DNA from: Streptomyces cupreus
GTDB lineage: Bacteria; Actinomycetota; Actinomycetes; Streptomycetales; Streptomycetaceae
NCBI RefSeq assembly: GCF_014257025.1
Contig: NZ_JACMSF010000005.1
Coordinates: 124,001 to 188,000, forward strand
DNA: 64,000 bases
Reading direction: 5' to 3'
Shown here one piece after another: positions 53,706-62,987 of the stretch. The first letter of the stretch is position 1; each line of letters starts with the position of its first letter. The position numbers and the translations under genes are program-made. The notes below the pieces were generated by a model. That model was given only the letters and a program-made list of their open reading frames with translations. It had not been told where the DNA came from and did no database searches.

Positions 53706-56192
53706 ATGAGCAGCCTCTTTGACGACAGCTTCCTGGCGGACCTCAAGGCCCCTCGCGGGCACGACGAGGAACCCCCGCCACCGCCCGAGGACGATCACGC
53801 TCCGGAGCCGGTTCCGGACGATCTGTTCGGTGGGAAGTTCGACGTGCCGCCGGACCGGGACGCCTACTACCGTGACGGCGCCCCGCGCCCGGCGATCGAC
53901 GCGGCCGCGCTCATCGAGGGGCTGAACGACAACCAGCGCGCGGCCGTCGTGCACTCCGGCACCCCGCTGCTCATCGTGGCCGGCGCCGGGTCCGGCAAGA
54001 CGCGCGTGCTCACGCACCGCATCGCCTATCTGCTCGCCGAGCGGAATGTGCACCCCGGGCAGATCCTCGCGATCACCTTCACCAACAAGGCCGCGGGCGA
54101 GATGAAGGAGCGCGTCGAGCAGCTCGTCGGCCCGCGCGCGAACGCGATGTGGGTGATGACCTTCCACAGCGCGTGCGTGCGGATCCTGCGGCGGGAGAGC
54201 AAGAAGCTCGGCTTCACCTCCTCCTTCTCGATCTACGACGCCGCCGACAGCAAGCGTCTGATGGCGCTCGTCTGCCGGGATCTCGATCTCGACCCCAAGC
54301 GGTATCCGCCCAAGTCCTTCAGCGCGAAGATCTCGAACCTCAAGAACGAGCTGATCGACGAGGAGGACTTCGCCGCCCAGGCCACCGACGGCTTCGAGAA
54401 GACCCTCGCCCAGGCATACGCGATGTACCAGTCCCGCCTTCGCGAGGCGAACGCGCTGGACTTCGACGACCTGATCATGACGACGGTCAATCTGCTGCGC
54501 GCCTTCCCGGACGTCGCCGAGCACTACCGCCGCCGCTTCCGGCACGTCCTCGTCGACGAGTACCAGGACACCAACCACGCCCAGTACGCGCTCGTGCGCG
54601 AGTTCGTGGGCACCTCCGAGCACCCCGTCGACGTACCGCCCAGCGACTACGACCTGCAGCCCGCCGAGCTCTGCGTCGTCGGTGACGCCGACCAGTCGAT
54701 CTACGCCTTCCGCGGCGCGACCATCCGCAACATCCTCCAGTTCGAGGAGGACTACCCGGACGCCACGACGATCCTGCTGGAGCAGAACTACCGCTCCACC
54801 CAGACGATCCTCACCGCCGCCAACGCCGTCATCGAGCGCAACGAGTCCCGCCGCCCCAAGAACCTGTGGACCAACGCGGGCGCGGGCGCGCGCATCACCG
54901 GCTATGTCGCCGACACCGAGCACGACGAGGCGCAGTTCGTCGCCGACGAGATAGACCGCCTCACGGACGCGGGCGACGCGAAGGCCGGCGACGTCGCCGT
55001 CTTCTACCGCACCAACGCCCAGTCCCGTGTCTTCGAAGAGGTCTTCATCCGCGTCGGCCTGCCCTACAAGGTCGTCGGCGGCGTCCGCTTCTACGAGCGC
55101 AAGGAGGTCCGGGACGTCCTGGCCTACCTGCGGGTGCTGGCCAACCCGGAGGACTCGGTCCCCCTGCGGCGCATCCTGAACGTCCCCAAGCGCGGCATCG
55201 GCGACCGCGCCGAGGCGATGATCGACGCCCTCTCCCAGCGCGAGAAGATCAGCTTCCCGCAGGCGCTCAAGCGCGTGGACGAGGCGTACGGCATGGCCGC
55301 GCGCTCCACCAACGCCGTCAAGCGGTTCAACGCGCTGATGGAGGAGCTCCGTACGATCGTCGAGTCCGGCGCGGGACCGGCGACCGTCCTGGAGGCGGTG
55401 CTCGAACGCACCGGCTACCTCGCCGAGTTGCAGGCCTCCACCGACCCGCAGGACGAGACCCGGATCGAGAACCTCCAGGAACTCGCCGCCGTGGCCCTGG
55501 AGTTCGAGCAGGAGTCCGGCGAGGGCGAGGCGTCCGGCTCGCTCGCCGACTTCCTGGAGCGGGTCGCGCTGGTCGCCGACTCCGACCAGATCCCCGACGA
55601 GGACGAGGACGGCTCCGGCGTCATCACCCTGATGACCCTGCACACCGCCAAGGGACTTGAGTTCCCGGTCGTCTTCCTCACCGGCATGGAGGACGGCGTC
55701 TTCCCGCACATGCGCGCCCTCGGCCAGACCAAGGAGCTGGAGGAGGAGCGGCGCCTCGCCTACGTCGGCATCACACGCGCGCGTGAACGGCTGTATCTGA
55801 CGCGCTCGTCGATGCGCAGCGCGTGGGGGCAGCCGTCGTACAACCCGCCCTCCCGCTTCCTGGAGGAGATCCCCGCGCAGCACGTCGACTGGAAGCGCAC
55901 GGGCGCCACCTCGCCGGTGTCCTCCGGGCCCGCGTCCGGTGTGGCGGCCTCGCTGTCGTCGTCGCGTTCGCGCTCCTCGGCGTCCGGCGCGTCCGGCTTC
56001 GCCACCCGGCGGACCTCCGAGAAGCCGGTCGTCTCGCTGGCAGTCGGGGACCGGGTCACGCACGACCAGTTCGGGCTCGGCACCGTGATGGCGGTCAAGG
56101 GCACGGGCGCGAACGCCGAGGCGACGATCGACTTCGGCGACACCAAGCCGAAGCGGCTGCTGCTGCGGTACGCGCCGGTGGAGAAGCTGTAG
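53706..56192 (+). CDS. pcrA: ATP-dependent DNA helicase PcrA/UvrD
   Basis: The 828-aa SF1A 3'-5' helicase acts in nucleotide-excision repair, mismatch-related repair and removal of RecA filaments. After an acidic N-terminal extension of about 75 residues come LNDNQRAAVVHSG (Q motif), Walker A VAGAGSGKTRVLTHRIAYL, motif Ia ITFTNKAAGEMKERV, motif II VLVDEYQDTNHAQ, motif III VVGDADQSIYAFRGAT, motif IV LEQNYRSTQTIL, motif V VITLMTLHTAKGLEFPVVFLTGMEDGVFPH and motif VI EERRLAYVGITRARERLYLTR. A C-terminal RNA-polymerase-binding Tudor-like tail follows (VAVGDRVTHDQFGLGTVMAV...). All motifs are intact. A DNA-damage-type promoter lies directly upstream. Confidence 0.97.
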   Translation: MSSLFDDSFLADLKAPRGHDEEPPPPPEDDHAPEPVPDDLFGGKFDVPPDRDAYYRDGAPRPAIDAAALIEGLNDNQRAAVVHSGTPLLIVAGAGSGKTRVLTHRIAYLLAERNVHPGQILAITFTNKAAGEMKERVEQLVGPRANAMWVMTFHSACVRILRRESKKLGFTSSFSIYDAADSKRLMALVCRDLDLDPKRYPPKSFSAKISNLKNELIDEEDFAAQATDGFEKTLAQAYAMYQSRLREANALDFDDLIMTTVNLLRAFPDVAEHYRRRFRHVLVDEYQDTNHAQYALVREFVGTSEHPVDVPPSDYDLQPAELCVVGDADQSIYAFRGATIRNILQFEEDYPDATTILLEQNYRSTQTILTAANAVIERNESRRPKNLWTNAGAGARITGYVADTEHDEAQFVADEIDRLTDAGDAKAGDVAVFYRTNAQSRVFEEVFIRVGLPYKVVGGVRFYERKEVRDVLAYLRVLANPEDSVPLRRILNVPKRGIGDRAEAMIDALSQREKISFPQALKRVDEAYGMAARSTNAVKRFNALMEELRTIVESGAGPATVLEAVLERTGYLAELQASTDPQDETRIENLQELAAVALEFEQESGEGEASGSLADFLERVALVADSDQIPDEDEDGSGVITLMTLHTAKGLEFPVVFLTGMEDGVFPHMRALGQTKELEEERRLAYVGITRARERLYLTRSSMRSAWGQPSYNPPSRFLEEIPAQHVDWKRTGATSPVSSGPASGVAASLSSSRSRSSASGASGFATRRTSEKPVVSLAVGDRVTHDQFGLGTVMAVKGTGANAEATIDFGDTKPKRLLLRYAPVEKL

Positions 56193-56199
56193 CGACGAA

Positions 56200-56224
56200 A
56201 GGCCCCCGCTGCCGAACGGCGGGG
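56200..56224. terminator. Terminator between pcrA and the M23 peptidase gene
   Basis: GCCCCCGC / GCGGGGGC form an 8-bp stem with a 9-nt loop, eight bases after the pcrA stop and between convergent genes. Confidence 0.7.
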
Positions 56225-56237
56225 GCTCGTCGGGCGG

Positions 56238-57743
56238 TTACGAGGGTTCGAGGCCGTGGCTGCGCAGCCAGGTCAGCGGGTCGATGGCCGACCCCCCGCC
56301 CGGGCGGACCTCGAAGTGCAGGTGCGGGCCTGTCGAGTTGCCTGAGTTGCCGGAGAACGCGATCTGGTCGCCGGCCTTCACCGTCGTACCGGAGGCGACC
56401 TGGTACGTGGAGAGGTGGCAGTACCACGTCTCCGTGCCGTCCATCGCGGTCACGATCATCATGTTGCCGTAGGCGCCGTTCCACTGGGTGCGCACGGTGC
56501 CGTCGGTCGCGGCCAGCACCGGGGTGCCGTACGACACCGGGAAGTCGATGCCGGTGTGCACGGACATCCAGTTGATGCCGGCCTGGCCGTAATAGGCGCT
56601 GAGCCCGTGCTGTGCGACCGGCAGTGCGAACTTCGGGCGCAGTCGCTCCTTGCGGGCCGCTTCCTCGGCCGCCTTCTTCCGCTCGGCCTCCTGCTCGGCC
56701 TTGAGGTCGATGCGCTCCTGCGTACGGCTGGCCCGGTCGGCGAAGTCGTCGGCGCCGGCCGAGAGGCTCTCCAACTGGGTGTCCAGCTTGTTGTTGGCCG
56801 TCGAGGGCTTGACCGCCTGCGCGTCCGACGCCGTCGTCGACGTCTCCTTCTCGTCGGTCGTCAGCGTGCCGACGGAGGCGGCGGCGATCCCGGCCACCCC
56901 CATGACACAGGCCGACGGCACGGCGACGGTCAGCAGCGCGGAACGCTTGGCGGGGGGACGGCGCCGGGAGCGGGACGCGCCGCGGGCGGCCGTGCGGGGG
57001 CCCGGGGCGGGGGCGGCGGTCTCCTCCTGGTCGTCGAGGAGGAGGCTGACGGCGGGGAGTTCGCCGGTGGAGATCAACTCGCCTTCGCCGGAGACCGTTT
57101 CCTCGTACGGCGTCTGCGTCTGGTCGTACGGCGTTTCCTCGGCCGAGAGCTGCTCGAAGGTCGCCGTCGCCTGCTGGCCGAACGATTCGGCTCGTTGCTC
57201 GAAGTCGTCGGCCCCGGTCGTGGCGCCATCGGAGTTCCACTGCGTGGCGTCGTACGCGCCGGTGTCGAAGGTCTGCGTGCCCCATTCCCAGTGCTGGGTC
57301 TGGTCGGCGGGGGCGCCGGACGGGTCGGGCTGGAGCCAGGCGCCCGCGTCCCACTGTCCGCTGGTGTCGGGGCTCGTGGCCTGCGGCGGAACGCTGGACA
57401 GCTGCTGGTACTCGGCCGACCAGGCCGTCGTCTCGTACGCGCCGGTGTCATAGGCGGCGTGGTGCTGGGCCGCGTACGCGTCGTAGTTCAGGGGCTGATG
57501 ACCGCCCGTCGACCACTGACCCGAGTCGTAGGTGCCGGTGCTCTCGCCCGGCATCGAGCCGAACAGCGGGTCGGTGTCGAAGGTTCCGGTGGTCTGCTGA
57601 AAACCGGTGGCGTCGTAGTGACCGTACGTGGTGAAGTCGCCGTACTGGGCTTCCTGGGTGCCGTACGACGCGTAGTGCGCGGAGGCGGCGTCGGAAGCCG
57701 GAGCCGGGGTGGTCATGGTCCCCGACGGGTGACGGTCGTTCAC
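56238..57743 (-). CDS. Membrane-anchored M23 (LytM-type) peptidase
   Basis: The 501-aa protein has an N-terminal cytoplasmic region of about 250 residues rich in Tyr/Thr/Gly/Gln, with repeated units such as YDTGAYETTAW and FDTGAYDATQW. A membrane helix lies at about 275-300 (SALLTVAVPSACVMGVAGIAAASVG), followed by a coiled coil (RTQERIDLKAEQEAERKKAAEEAARKERL). The C-terminal M23 domain has the zinc ligands in HTGIDFP and HLHFE, with WYCHLS. Such proteins are endopeptidases or, when ligands are missing, activators; here the ligands look complete. GTG 57743 is my preferred start, with only a weak ribosome site. It converges with pcrA. Confidence 0.87.
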   Translation of the reverse strand: MNDRHPSGTMTTPAPASDAASAHYASYGTQEAQYGDFTTYGHYDATGFQQTTGTFDTDPLFGSMPGESTGTYDSGQWSTGGHQPLNYDAYAAQHHAAYDTGAYETTAWSAEYQQLSSVPPQATSPDTSGQWDAGAWLQPDPSGAPADQTQHWEWGTQTFDTGAYDATQWNSDGATTGADDFEQRAESFGQQATATFEQLSAEETPYDQTQTPYEETVSGEGELISTGELPAVSLLLDDQEETAAPAPGPRTAARGASRSRRRPPAKRSALLTVAVPSACVMGVAGIAAASVGTLTTDEKETSTTASDAQAVKPSTANNKLDTQLESLSAGADDFADRASRTQERIDLKAEQEAERKKAAEEAARKERLRPKFALPVAQHGLSAYYGQAGINWMSVHTGIDFPVSYGTPVLAATDGTVRTQWNGAYGNMMIVTAMDGTETWYCHLSTYQVASGTTVKAGDQIAFSGNSGNSTGPHLHFEVRPGGGSAIDPLTWLRSHGLEPS

Positions 57744-57941
57744 CAACTTCTCTTTCGCCTCGACAACAGGGGCTGCCAGAGCAGTGCGGTGACTGTACCC
57801 GGCGGTACGCGGGCACGACAATCTTCGGCAGGTTTCACGCTTGCGGGAAACGGGCATTCGGCCGTGTTTCGGGGGACTGTGGACGCGACTTTGGCCTTTC
57901 GTTCGAATACCGTTCGAGGCTTCAGTCGTTTCCGGGACGGC

Positions 57942-58802
57942 TCACGCCACCGTCAGACCGGCGGCGCGAGCGGCTTCGGCTCCTGTCGTCTCGGTGTCGA
58001 GGGCCTGCCTTATCCCCGCCGCCACGGCCGGGTGCACGGGCAGGGCGAGATGTCCGACCCCGCTCACCCGCACGTTCTGCGCCAGCAGATCGGGGTGGTC
58101 CATGCAGGCCGTCTCCAGCGGGTCCATCAGGTGATCGAGGTCGCTCCAGAAACTGACGAAGTGCGTACGGCAGCCGGGGGCGGGCCGGGCCAGCTCCTCC
58201 AGCACCGGCGAGCCGGGGCGCATCTGCCGGACGATGGGGTGCGCGTTGGCCAGCGGCACCACGCGGGTGCCCGAGTGCGGGGTGCCGAGGGTGACCAGCG
58301 TGCGGACGCGGAGGTCACCGCCGAGGCGCTGTACGTAGTAACGGGCGATGAGGCCGCCGAGGCTGTGCCCGACGACATCCACCTGCTTGCTGCCCGTACG
58401 CGCGCAGATCTCCTCGATGTGCCGGCCGAGCAGCTCGGCCGCCGTGCGGATGTCGCAGGTCAGCGGGGAGTAGTTGAGCGACTCGATCTGGTGCCTGCCG
58501 TGCTGGGCGAGGCTGCGGCGCAGCAGCACGAAGACCGAGCGGTTGTCGATGAACCCGTGCAGCAGCACGACCGGGGGCTTCGTCTCCGTCGGCAGCTGAG
58601 GCGTGTCCGGGGAGCCCTGTGGAGGGAGCGCGGTCCTGCGCTCCTGGGCGATTCCGGATGGATAGAGGAGGAGGTGCCCGGCGAGGATCGCGATTTCGAG
58701 GGCGGTGGCCTTCAACAGCGCCATGGACAGTCCGGCCAGTCGGCTCGGGAGGAGCCGCTGACAGAGCGGAAGAAAGGGCAGCACTGCCTTGGTGACCTTC
58801 AT
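57942..58802 (-). CDS. Triacylglycerol lipase / alpha-beta hydrolase
   Basis: The 286-aa protein starts at ATG after AGGAGG. It has a hydrophobic N-terminal segment (MALLKATALEIAILAGHLLLYP) that may anchor or export it. The alpha/beta-hydrolase core has PPVVLLHGFIDNRSVFVLLRRSL (oxyanion hole), the nucleophile elbow VDVVGHSLGGLIARYYVQRLGG, LVTLGTPHSGTRVVPL, an acidic loop SDLDHLMDP and the catalytic His in GVGHLALPVHPAV. This layout is that of secreted bacterial lipases/esterases. The natural ester is unknown. Confidence 0.9.
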   Translation of the reverse strand: MKVTKAVLPFLPLCQRLLPSRLAGLSMALLKATALEIAILAGHLLLYPSGIAQERRTALPPQGSPDTPQLPTETKPPVVLLHGFIDNRSVFVLLRRSLAQHGRHQIESLNYSPLTCDIRTAAELLGRHIEEICARTGSKQVDVVGHSLGGLIARYYVQRLGGDLRVRTLVTLGTPHSGTRVVPLANAHPIVRQMRPGSPVLEELARPAPGCRTHFVSFWSDLDHLMDPLETACMDHPDLLAQNVRVSGVGHLALPVHPAVAAGIRQALDTETTGAEAARAAGLTVA

Positions 58803-59001
58803 GGCCGACCTCCTGTCGGCACACCCGAGGACGGCTCTGTCCCCCGTGTGCCCTCATGGGAAGACGCACCGAGGTCGGCCGACGGTGCGCGAGCGGGCTG
58901 CGCGGGGTGGGAGCGGCGTGTGACGTCCATGACGCCGTTGACGTGACGAGGCTCCCTGCCGGTGTGGCGACGAGGCTCCCCGCTGTCGTGCCTTACCTGC
59001 C

Positions 59002-59256
59002 CTACGTGCTCTTCGTGCCCTCGACGACGCGCCGCACCGCCACGACGCGCGGCCTGCGGCGCGGTGGTGCGGCGACCTCGTTGCGGCTCCCGATGCGCGT
59101 GTTCCGGCTGTGGCCCGACGGCCGCCTCTGTCTGCGGTCCGTGAGCCGCAGAGGGTCGGAACGGTGCGCGGCGAACGTGTCCCACCGTGTGATTTCCCCC
59201 TCGGTCTCCACCGTGAAACTGCGGGTTGCGGGATGCTGGCGATAACGTTCGTTCAC
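59002..59256 (-). CDS. Possible 84-aa basic protein
   Basis: A frame from GTG 59256 encodes [22 protein letters not shown]..., a short, very Arg-rich protein ending [11 protein letters not shown]. About 85 percent of its codons end in G or C, which supports coding, whereas the opposite strand shows no such pattern. The only ribosome-like site, GGGGAA, touches the start codon. I know no family. The interval 58803-59001 otherwise holds only short imperfect repeats (GACGAGGCTCCC twice near 58945-58980). Confidence 0.4.
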   Translation of the reverse strand: MNERYRQHPATRSFTVETEGEITRWDTFAAHRSDPLRLTDRRQRRPSGHSRNTRIGSRNEVAAPPRRRPRVVAVRRVVEGTKST

Positions 59257-59374
59257 TTCCCCGGGCGGTGTGGCTCGGGGCGTCCGTGCCACGGCGTGTG
59301 CGGCGTGTACGGCGCGAGTGATGTGTGCGGTACTTGACGGTACGGATGGATGTAGTCGCTTCATGGAGGCAGTG

Positions 59375-59772
<398 letters not shown>

Positions 59773-59797
<25 letters not shown>

Positions 59798-61440
59798 GCG
59801 GTTCTTTCGGCGCGGGTGGGCTGGTCGCCGGCCCGCGCCGTCCCGTTCAGCTCCTCGATCATCGCCGCCCGCAACCGCAACGTCGTGACCAGGCGCTGGA
59901 ACGCCTCCGCCCAGTACCCCCCGGCCCCCGGTGACGCGTCCTCCGGTTCGTCGGGTACGGCCAGCAGGCCGTCGAGGCGGCTCGCCTCGGACGGGTCCAG
60001 GCAGCGTTCGGCCAGGCCCATCACTCCGCTGAAGCTCCATGGATAACTCCCCGCGTCCCGCGCGATATTGAGCGCGTCGACGACCGCCCGCCCGAGCGGC
60101 GCGGCCCATGGCACGGCGCACACCCCGAGCAGTTGGAACGCCTCGGACAGCCCGTGCCGCGCGATGAATCCGGCCACCCACTCGGCCCGTTCGCCCGCGT
60201 CCAGCGTGCCCAGCAGCTTCGCCCGCTCGGCCAGCGACACCGCCCCGGGCCCGCCGGCCTCCGGCGCCGACGGCGTCCCGAGCAGCGCCCGCGCCCACTC
60301 GGCGTCCCGCTGTCGTACGGCCGCCCGGCACCAGGCCGCGTGCAGCTCGGCCTGCCAGTCGTCCGCCACCGGCAGGGCCACGATCTCCGCGGGCGTACGG
60401 CCGCCCAGCCGCCCCGGCCAGGTGCCGAGCGGTGCCGCCTCCACCAACTGTCCCAACCACCACGACCGTTCCCCGCGTCCCGCCGGAGCCTTGGGCACGA
60501 CACCGTCGCGCTCCATGCTCGGATCACACTCGTGCGGTGCCTCAACAGTGATCGTCGGGATGTCCCGGGTGCGGTCCACGGCCACGCACGCCCCGGCCCG
60601 GACCGCCATCCGCCCGGCCAGCGCCGATCCGGGCAGCGCCGACAGCAACTCCGCCGCCGTCGCCCGCACATTGCGGCTCCGGTCGGCCAGGGCCTGCTCC
60701 AGGAACGGCTCGTCCGACGGGCCGAGTCCGGTCCGCAGCGAGTCCAGGAACATCAGCCGGTCCTCCGCCCGCTCCGTCGCCCAGGTCGTGGCGAGCAGCT
60801 CCCGCGCGGCAGCGGGTTCACGCGCGCGTATCGCGGCGAGCAGGGCGACCCGCTCGGCGAACAGACCCTCCCGCCACAGTCGTTGCACTCTCTCCTGCTC
60901 CTCGGGGCGGGGCAGCGCCGTGCCGCCGCCGGGCGTCGCGCGCAGGGCGAACCGCCAGTCCGGGTTCAGCCTGGCGAGCCACACCGCGCGCGTGCCCGCG
61001 AAACGCAGTGCCGCAGGCCGTAGGTCCGTGCGTCCCCGGGCCGCGTCCAGCAGGGCGGGCAGCATCTGCGGGGGCGCCGCGTAGCCGTGGGCGTTGGCCG
61101 CCGTCAGCCACTGGGGGAGCAGCTCCATGAGGTCCGGCGACGTGCCTCTGCGTCCGCCGCCCGTGCCTCCCGCACGGTCGGCCAGCAGCAGCGCCAGCCT
61201 GCGGGCCGCCGCCGGGGGCAGCGCGGGGCGGGCGTCCTCGGGGGCCGGTTCGGGGCGGTCCGCCGCACGGGCCGGGAGCAGGCCCGCCCGCCGCCGTACG
61301 GTCTCCACGGCCGCCGCGTCCAGCAGGGCGACCGGTGCCTCCCGGGCCGGGTCGCCGCCCGGTGGGGTGCGGCGGTCGGTGCCGAGCAGGGCGGTGGTGA
61401 CGAGCTCTTCCCAGGCGGGCGCGTCCGGGGTCCTGTTCAT
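59773..61440 (-). CDS. DUF5691 family protein
   Basis: The 555-aa protein begins [22 protein letters not shown] and is helical throughout, with Leu/Ala/Arg-rich repeat-like segments ([26 protein letters not shown]) reminiscent of HEAT-type repeats. [21 protein letters not shown] and [14 protein letters not shown] are conserved-looking blocks. I assign DUF5691 from its association with SWIM and MoxR genes and the N-terminal signature; the biochemical role is unknown. It lies 58 bp downstream of the SWIM gene on the same strand, probably co-transcribed. It starts at ATG; the 3' end overlaps icmB. Confidence 0.8.
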
Positions 61441-61498
61441 GAGGGTCGTCCCTTCTGTGGGGTGCCGGGGAGGGGCCTCGGGGTGCGTCGGCGTCGGT

Positions 61499-62854
61499 TC
61501 AGCACAGCGCCACCGCCTCGCCCGTCCCCTGTGGCCAGGCCGCGAGCGGGGTGAAGCCCCGGTGGCCGCACTCGCCGAAGACCTTGACCGGCTCGCCGCC
61601 CGACAGGGCGACCAGCTTCCACAGGCCGGGGCGGGACCTGGCCGTGGGTGTGAGCGGCAGGGCCGTGTCCGTGCCGGCGTCCGCCAGCTGCCAGGACTCG
61701 CCGTCCGGAGTCGGTATCACCCGTTCCAGCGTCACCGGGACCGAGTCCAGCCAGGGGTCGTCCCGCAGCGCCTCGCCGTAACGGGCGGCCGCCTGCGCCG
61801 TCGTCATCCCTGGCGGACGTATCGACGTGGGCACGGGCGCGGCGAACCGCTCGCCGAGCGACGCCCGCAACTGGCCTGCGCCCGGGTAAGAGGACACCTC
61901 CGCCTCCACGGTCAGCCCGACCGGCAGGGCGAGTTCGGGGGCGCGGCCTCCGGCGCCGTAGGAGAGGAGGAGTGCGGTGCGGGTCGAGTCGGCGCCGTAG
62001 AGCCAGATCCGGCGGGTGGTCAGGCGGGTGTCCGCCGTGTCGTACTGGGCGAGGACCAGCCAGCGGTCGCGGATCGGCGTGCCCTCCGGGGACGCGGGCA
62101 GGCCGATGCGGGAGCGGACCGTCGCCGCCAGGTCCTCCGGCAGCCGCTCGCGGTGCAGCCAGCCCTGGTCGAGGAGGTGGAGCAGCGCGCACTCCTCCAG
62201 CAGCCGCACCGGCCAGCCGGGCCCGGACGACGGGATCGCCCCCAACTCCCGGACGCGCGCCGCCAGTCCCGACGCCTGGGCGTCGACCATGCGGGCCGCC
62301 GTCTCCTCCCACAGCCCGTACCCTGCCTGCTCCGCGCCGGCCAGTCCGCCGCGCAGCAGATCCGCCAGGCGCTGCTCCAGCTCCGTCGCCCCCGCGGTGA
62401 CCTTCTCCGCCCGGCGCTCCGCCCGCCGCCGCGCCGCCTCCGGATCAGCCGAGCCCGACGGGGACCCGGAACCGCCCTCCGTCCGCTTCTGCTCCGCGCG
62501 CTTCCTTCTCCCCTCCAGCCACTGCTCCGCCCACTCCGGCGGCTCCGCCTGCGGCACCGCTCCGTCCCCGCCCGCCCACAGCAACAGCAGCCCGAGGGCG
62601 TGTTTGCACGGGAACTTCCGGCTCGGACAACTGCACTTGTACGCGGGCCCTGACGCGTCCGCGATGTCCACGACCGTCTGATACGGCTTGCTGCCACTGC
62701 CCTTGCACAGCCCCCACACCGTCCCCTCGTCGGTACTGCCCGCCTCGGACCACGGCCCGGCCGCGCCGAGTTTGCCGCCCGCTTTGCGTGACGCGGCGTC
62801 AGGCGCCAGTGCCAGCACCTGCTCCGCGCTCCAGCGCACCCCCTGCTGAGTCAT
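61499..62854 (-). CDS. SWIM zinc-finger protein
   Basis: The 451-aa protein has an N-terminal SWIM zinc-binding motif CSC-x7-CKHALGLLLLWA (about residues 77-93), known in proteins acting on nucleic acids or protein partners. A charged Arg/Glu-rich coiled segment follows (EQWLEGRRKRAEQKRTEG... ARRRAERRAEKVTAGATELEQRLADLLRGGL), and then a long C-terminal region of no fold I can name. Its promoter is TTGTCAGTG-N8-TACCTT with the ATG only seven bases after the -10 hexamer, so the mRNA is probably leaderless. It is divergent from the MoxR ATPase and upstream of DUF5691. Confidence 0.86.
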   Translation of the reverse strand: MTQQGVRWSAEQVLALAPDAASRKAGGKLGAAGPWSEAGSTDEGTVWGLCKGSGSKPYQTVVDIADASGPAYKCSCPSRKFPCKHALGLLLLWAGGDGAVPQAEPPEWAEQWLEGRRKRAEQKRTEGGSGSPSGSADPEAARRRAERRAEKVTAGATELEQRLADLLRGGLAGAEQAGYGLWEETAARMVDAQASGLAARVRELGAIPSSGPGWPVRLLEECALLHLLDQGWLHRERLPEDLAATVRSRIGLPASPEGTPIRDRWLVLAQYDTADTRLTTRRIWLYGADSTRTALLLSYGAGGRAPELALPVGLTVEAEVSSYPGAGQLRASLGERFAAPVPTSIRPPGMTTAQAAARYGEALRDDPWLDSVPVTLERVIPTPDGESWQLADAGTDTALPLTPTARSRPGLWKLVALSGGEPVKVFGECGHRGFTPLAAWPQGTGEAVALC

Positions 62855-62861
62855 GCCTTCG

Positions 62862-62884
62862 AAGGTAGATCCCCCCACTGACAA
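62862..62884 (-). promoter_or_regulatory. PafBC-type promoter of the SWIM gene
   Basis: On the minus strand TTGTCAGTG (62884-62876), eight bases, then TACCTT (62867-62862) match the consensus perfectly. The ATG begins at 62854, implying a leaderless mRNA. Confidence 0.82.
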
Positions 62885-62931
62885 TCGGCTCGGCGAGCGC
62901 GTTTGCGCAGGTCAGGACCGATTGTCAGTGG
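62875..62931. repeat. 14-bp inverted repeat made of two DNA-damage promoter boxes
   Basis: CCACTGACAATCGG (62875-62888) and its exact complement (62918-62931) flank 29 bp in the divergent SWIM/MoxR promoter. Each arm contains one TTGTCAGTG box facing outward. Confidence 0.9.
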
Positions 62932-62944
62932 CGTGGTGCACGGT
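62922..62944 (+). promoter_or_regulatory. PafBC-type promoter of the MoxR ATPase gene
   Basis: TTGTCAGTG (62922-62930), eight bases, then CACGGT (62939-62944), a near match to TAnnnT. The ATG at 62988 follows GAGGGGGA. Confidence 0.68.
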
Positions 62945-62987
62945 TGGTGGCAGATCCGAACCGGCCGAGCTGGAGGGGGACTTAGCC

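Noticed and set aside
52596..56063. 1155-codon minus-strand frame opposite pcrA
   Set aside because: It is antisense to all conserved helicase motifs, with no ribosome site or family resemblance.
59244..59256. LexA-box-like GAACGAACGTTA upstream of icmB
   Set aside because: It deviates from GAAC-N4-GTTC at the last base and does not sit before a DNA-repair gene.
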